A stretch of 6,866 bases of DNA. It comes from Candidatus Woesearchaeota archaeon (GTDB lineage: Archaea; Nanobdellota; Nanobdellia; Woesearchaeales; ARS49). How positions within the stretch are numbered: position 1 is the first letter of the stretch; the number at the start of each line of letters is the position of its first letter. The stretch lies in assembly GCA_016203265.1 (NCBI GenBank), contig JACQNB010000032.1, positions 1 through 6,866 on the forward strand, in the 5' to 3' direction. Below the pieces are notes generated by a model that did not search any database, had not been told where the DNA came from, and was given only the letters and a program-made list of their open reading frames with translations. Positions 3,905 through 6,866 of this stretch are shown here, one piece after another. The position numbers and the translations under genes were made by a program.

Positions 3905-5668
3905 ATGAGTGAAAATGTTACCTTAACCGAAGAACAGCGTTCTGCCTACCGCGCATTCGGCGCGCGACTCCACGCAATGCATGTCGATTCGGATGCGTTT
4001 GAATCCATCATCGGCCGCGATCTTGATATTGATCAATCGCAACTCAAAGAAATCACGACCGGTTACATTGATGCCACCGTGAAGCAGAGTCCGGTTGATG
4101 CGTATAAACTCATCACCGGTACCGCACGTCATTTGTATAATGGCGATTTCAAACAAGTGCGAAAAGCAATTCTTCACGAACTTGGGCCCCTCTGGCGCGA
4201 GCAAGGCAAACACTATTCTTCCGATAGTATTGATAAATTGCTGAAGGATGATCCGAAAGCAAAAGCATTGATTGCCGAGGATTCCATCGCAACAGCACCG
4301 GGTTTCGCACTGAGCATCACGCCTGACGATCAGAAGAAAGATCTTGCCGCAAAAATCGTTGCAAAGCACCGCAACACTCCTGCCGTATATGGCGCAGTCA
4401 TCAAGGCGCTCGAAATCCTTGGCGACAAGGAACAAGTGCGCGCGGTCGTCCGTGAGACGATCCCGTATGACCCTGATTATGCTGCCCTAGTAATGCGCAA
4501 TGACTGTACGAGCACGACCAAAGACTGGATTGCGGTTGCGGAGGCCTATGCCGCAAAAGGAGAACTCTTCAGTGCTTACTTTGCCGCCGAAAAAGCGAGT
4601 CGCACGTATCGCGCTCCGACCAAAAAACTTGAGAAGGCGCACCAAATTGAAGCAGATGTGTTGCGCGAAAAGTATGCGCAAGCGCTCATCAAGACTTCGC
4701 CTGAAACCGCATTCAAACTGTTCCAAGAAACCCGCAATAACCCGAGAGCATACGGCCGCCAAAACTGGATCGATCCGATGGATCGTGTTGATATGGACAA
4801 ACTGCGCGCGATTGCAGATCATTATTTGGACAACAAAAAGCTTGATGCCGCCCTGGAAGTGCTGTTCGCACTTGAGTCACTTGTCGAACGACAACTCAAT
4901 CAGCTGAACGAAAGAATCTACACTAAGGATAAGCTCATTCCGCCGCAAATCAAAAAATACAGTTTGATGCAGAGCAAGATCGAACAGGAAATCAAGGAAC
5001 TTGGATTGCGCGCGTTCGGTGCGCTTGCTGTCGGACAAACCGTCGCCGGCATGCGAGCGTATCAATCGTACCGAAGACCGGAGTATCCCGCATCAACGCA
5101 TGGGCCGATCATCGCGTCCATGCAACGCGCGGCTCCCGAATGGATTGCGCAACGCTATGATCCCTTGCTTGCGGATCCGTATGTGCAAGGCCGCGACGAT
5201 CACTCTCGACGCATCATGGCGCAGGCGCACATCAAAGCAGCCGAAACGAACGACCGCACGAATCACTTGGTGCAAGCACACAACCTGCTCAATAACCTGA
5301 CCAGGCGCAGACCGAGTGAAGAACACACCATGGACCAGCTCCGTGAGCGCGTGCTTGAACAGTTACTTTTGAAAGAACCCTGTTGGTACGTAGATCCCGG
5401 CACATTCTTCGCAAACGACAAAAAACGCCTCCTGCAATTCGTCGACAGCTTGAAAGCGGGAAATCTTAACGGATTCTACAACTGGGCGGTCAAGCTCAAC
5501 GATGAAGCAAGAATCACTGAAGCACGAACATTGCTCCTCGCAAAATCTGATTCGAACACATTGGATTTCTTCAAACGCGCTGAGGACAAAGTCGGCATTG
5601 CGTCAATGAAAGAAAAGCTCGCGCCGAACATACCCTGCGAGATCGTGGACCTGTTCCTTCCGCAATAA
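3905..5668 (+). CDS. Large helical-repeat (TPR/solenoid-like) cytoplasmic protein, unknown function
   Basis: The 587-residue product is almost wholly alpha-helical, with no signal peptide and no convincing membrane segment. Helix pairs resembling TPR or other alpha-solenoid repeats recur. One region at about 205-290 includes WIAVAEAYAAKGELFSAYFA and SPETAFKLFQETRNNP. Another at about 296-325 has LRAIADHYLDNKKLDAALEV. A third at about 417-470 has RIMAQAHIKAAETNDRTNHL and QAHNLLNNL. The repeats are degenerate, so the fold call is tentative. Such proteins usually act as scaffolds for protein or RNA complexes; the partner is unknown. The ATG is fixed by GAGGTG ten bases upstream and a well-placed TATA box. 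Codon use is mixed, with more A/T-ending codons than the neighbouring 300-residue and RHH genes. The gene stands alone between its own promoter and terminator. Confidence 0.88.
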   Translation: MSENVTLTEEQRSAYRAFGARLHAMHVDSDAFESIIGRDLDIDQSQLKEITTGYIDATVKQSPVDAYKLITGTARHLYNGDFKQVRKAILHELGPLWREQGKHYSSDSIDKLLKDDPKAKALIAEDSIATAPGFALSITPDDQKKDLAAKIVAKHRNTPAVYGAVIKALEILGDKEQVRAVVRETIPYDPDYAALVMRNDCTSTTKDWIAVAEAYAAKGELFSAYFAAEKASRTYRAPTKKLEKAHQIEADVLREKYAQALIKTSPETAFKLFQETRNNPRAYGRQNWIDPMDRVDMDKLRAIADHYLDNKKLDAALEVLFALESLVERQLNQLNERIYTKDKLIPPQIKKYSLMQSKIEQEIKELGLRAFGALAVGQTVAGMRAYQSYRRPEYPASTHGPIIASMQRAAPEWIAQRYDPLLADPYVQGRDDHSRRIMAQAHIKAAETNDRTNHLVQAHNLLNNLTRRRPSEEHTMDQLRERVLEQLLLKEPCWYVDPGTFFANDKKRLLQFVDSLKAGNLNGFYNWAVKLNDEARITEARTLLLAKSDSNTLDFFKRAEDKVGIASMKEKLAPNIPCEIVDLFLPQ

Positions 5669-5674
5669 GGCACC

Positions 5675-5682
5675 TTTAAATA
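5675..5682 (+). promoter_or_regulatory. TATA box (TTTAAATA) of the prepilin peptidase gene
   Basis: The box begins 6 bases after the stop of the 587-residue gene. The predicted transcript start is near 5704, leaving a leader of about 17 bases with GAGGTG at 5711-5716. The T-rich terminator of the upstream gene lies just downstream of this box, so promoter and terminator are interleaved. Confidence 0.7.
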
Positions 5683-5701
5683 CTTCTTTTCTTCTTTTTT
5701 C
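5683..5701 (+). terminator. Pyrimidine tract terminator of the 587-residue gene
   Basis: An uninterrupted C/T run of 19 bases ends in six Ts, a typical intrinsic archaeal terminator. It lies between the TATA box and the start site of the next gene, so it should end the upstream transcript without affecting the downstream one. Confidence 0.6.
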
Positions 5702-5710
5702 GTTATGAAA

Positions 5711-5716
5711 GAGGTG
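5711..5716 (+). promoter_or_regulatory. Ribosome binding site GAGGTG deciding the GTG start
   Basis: GAGGTG lies 4 bases before GTG at 5721. The nearby ATG at 5705 is in another frame and meets a stop after seven codons, and the next in-frame Met is at residue 46, inside the second membrane region. GTG at 5721 is therefore the best start. Confidence 0.65.
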
Positions 5717-5720
5717 TGTC

Positions 5721-6572
5721 GTGTTTGAGCTGTTAGCACTTATCCTTGTAGGCGCCATCCTTCTCTACGCCTCGTACACAGACCTGAAATCGACTGAAGT
5801 GCCGGATTGGCTGACGCATGCGGGCATCGTTGCGGGTGTTATCCTTCACATCATCATGGCGGTCCTCGCGCGCTCGTGGCAGCCCCTCATTGAAGGCGGA
5901 CTCGGACTCGGCATCTTCGTCGCGCTCGGCTACCTGATGTACTACACCAGCCAGTGGGGTGGCGGCGACAGCAAGATCCTGATGGCCGTCGGCAGTCTGC
6001 TCGGATTGCAGTTCAATTTGTCGCATCCCATGGTCGCGTTCGTCATCAACATCCTGCTCGCGGGCGCAGTCTACGGATTGGGCTGGACGTTCTTCATCGC
6101 CATCAAGCACCGCAAGGACTTCGCGAAGCAGTACGAGAACGTGCGCTGCGTGTCCGTGTTCAGGCAGATCCGTTGGGCATCGTACGGCGCATTGGCGCTC
6201 TTTGCCGTCGTCGCGTTCTTCGTCGATGATTTGCTGTTGCGCTTGATCGTGCTCTTGATCGGCGTGCTCATTCCCTTCCTTGCGCAAATGACGCTGTTCA
6301 TCAAGGCAGTCGAGAAATGCATGGTCAGGAAAGCGACGCCATCGCAGCTGATGGAAGGCGACTGGATCGTCAAGGACGTTGTCGTCGCTGGAAAAAGAAT
6401 CACGGGACCTGACGACTTGGGCATTTCGCTCGCGCAAATCAAGAAACTGCAATCGCTTGCGAAGAAGCGCAAGATCACGCTGCTCGTCAAGGACGGCATC
6501 CCGTTCGTGCCGAGCTTCCTCATCGCGTTCGTGATGACTCTCCTGATCGGGAATCCGTTGCTCTTATTCTAG
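5721..6572 (+). CDS. Archaeal prepilin peptidase, A24 aspartic protease family (PibD/FlaK-like)
   Basis: This membrane aspartic protease cuts the class III signal peptides of type IV pilin-like and archaellin precursors on the cytoplasmic side. Both catalytic aspartates are visible: D21 in YTDLKSTEVPDWL (family pattern D-x6-P-[DN]) and D83 in the GxGD motif WGGGDSK. About six to eight hydrophobic segments cover 1-19, 33-50, 57-76, 105-127, 150-167, 170-196 and 263-283. The soluble stretch at about 201-258 (GDWIVKDVVVAGKRI and the rest), followed by DGIPFVPSFLIAF, resembles the C-terminal domain of longer archaeal A24 enzymes; at 283 residues it exceeds PibD/FlaK (about 230). The start is GTG. 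No pilin, secretion ATPase or archaellum gene is in the window, so the substrate cannot be deduced from context. The stop lies 10 bases from the convergent HIT gene. Confidence 0.92.
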   Translation: MFELLALILVGAILLYASYTDLKSTEVPDWLTHAGIVAGVILHIIMAVLARSWQPLIEGGLGLGIFVALGYLMYYTSQWGGGDSKILMAVGSLLGLQFNLSHPMVAFVINILLAGAVYGLGWTFFIAIKHRKDFAKQYENVRCVSVFRQIRWASYGALALFAVVAFFVDDLLLRLIVLLIGVLIPFLAQMTLFIKAVEKCMVRKATPSQLMEGDWIVKDVVVAGKRITGPDDLGISLAQIKKLQSLAKKRKITLLVKDGIPFVPSFLIAFVMTLLIGNPLLLF

Positions 6573-6582
6573 AAGCAGAACA

Positions 6583-6866
6583 TTACGGTATCCGCTGCAA
6601 ACTCCGAATAACATAATTCTCCTCATCAGAAATCCGGTATTCTATCTTCTTTTCCTTGGCTTCTTCCTTCGGTTTCGGCTCTGACGTTTCGAACGTCAAC
6701 GCGGACTTGAGCTCGTCCTTGACCTTGATCTCGATCGTGCCCATCTCGTCTTCCGCCAGCTGGCGGGGGTTCCATTGCAGGTTCAGCCCGTCGTTCTCTG
6801 CCCGTGGAACGATGTGCAGGCCGATGTGCGCGACCTTTTGTCCCGCAGGCGCGCCGTTCGGAATCA
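6583..6866 (-). CDS. HIT-family protein, C-terminal part; 5' end outside window
   Basis: HIT proteins bind nucleotides and typically hydrolyse or transfer nucleotide phosphates through a His triad (H-x-H-x-H). Only the last 93 residues are in the window, with the stop TAA at 6583-6585. The segment NGAPAGQKVAHIGLHIVPR followed by ENDGLNLQW matches the HIT active-site region (N-G-x-x-A-G-Q-x-x-x-H...H-φ-φ-P-R). The triad reads H-I-G-L-H, so the middle His, the covalent nucleophile in Fhit and Hint, is Gly. An acidic/Lys-rich linker (SEPKPKEEAKEKK) and a short C-terminal segment ending VIRSLQRIP follow the domain. I recall related DPANN HIT proteins with a similarly altered triad, so this may be a lineage trait rather than decay. 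The frame is otherwise clean. Confidence 0.82.
   Translation of the reverse strand, partial: IPNGAPAGQKVAHIGLHIVPRAENDGLNLQWNPRQLAEDEMGTIEIKVKDELKSALTFETSEPKPKEEAKEKKIEYRISDEENYVIRSLQRIP

Noticed and set aside
5733..6452. 239-residue open frame on the minus strand
   Set aside because: It is antisense to the prepilin peptidase, whose catalytic motifs are clear, and its product is a low-complexity Asp/Glu/Gln/Arg mix.
1..6866. CRISPR array, tRNA, rRNA, insertion sequence or prophage
   Set aside because: No direct-repeat array, no tRNA-like cloverleaf, no rRNA stretch, no transposase or terminal repeats, and no phage structural genes were seen.

Overview
The window is archaeal, and it most resembles a DPANN lineage (Woesearchaeota/Pacearchaeota-like) of moderately high GC. 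Three lines of evidence support this. The left part carries the archaeal/eukaryotic-type cluster eL8/L7Ae, eS28, eL24, NDK. The left-edge gene is an aEF-2 with the P-loop variant AHIHHGKT, which I associate from memory with DPANN proteins. Promoters carry archaeal TATA boxes (TTTAAATA and similar), GAGGTG-type ribosome binding sites and apparently leaderless starts. The phylum is inference; the domain (Archaea) is secure.

Layout. Positions 1-1737 (minus strand) hold a compact translation operon, read right to left as L7Ae, S28e, L24e, NDK and EF-2 (partial, running off the left edge), with junction gaps of 1, 0, 13 and 2 bases. Its promoter region (1738-1935) has a palindromic TATA box and a leader containing four short perfect hairpins, the last of which encloses the L7Ae ribosome binding site. 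The operon diverges from an unrecognised 100-residue gene (1936-2238, plus). That gene converges on an unrecognised 300-residue gene (2247-3149, minus). The latter diverges from a two-gene unit (3287-3808, plus) encoding a ribbon-helix-helix (RHH) protein and a small membrane protein. Next come a 587-residue helical-repeat protein (3905-5668, plus) and an archaeal A24-type prepilin peptidase with a GTG start (5721-6572, plus). The right edge holds the C-terminal part of a HIT-family protein (6583-6866, minus), which converges on the peptidase gene.

How the genes relate. The operon makes ribosomal proteins, an NTP-supplying kinase and the translocation GTPase, a coherent translation unit. In the related clusters I know, IF-2 follows NDK, so EF-2 in that place is a departure. 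The prepilin peptidase would process type IV pilin or archaellin precursors encoded elsewhere. The RHH/membrane-protein pair looks translationally coupled and could be autoregulated. I see no CRISPR, tRNA, rRNA, IS element or phage module. The most interesting material is the structured L7Ae leader, the inverted repeats sitting where transcription should start at several promoters, the HIT protein lacking its nucleophilic histidine, and four conserved-looking genes that I cannot name.
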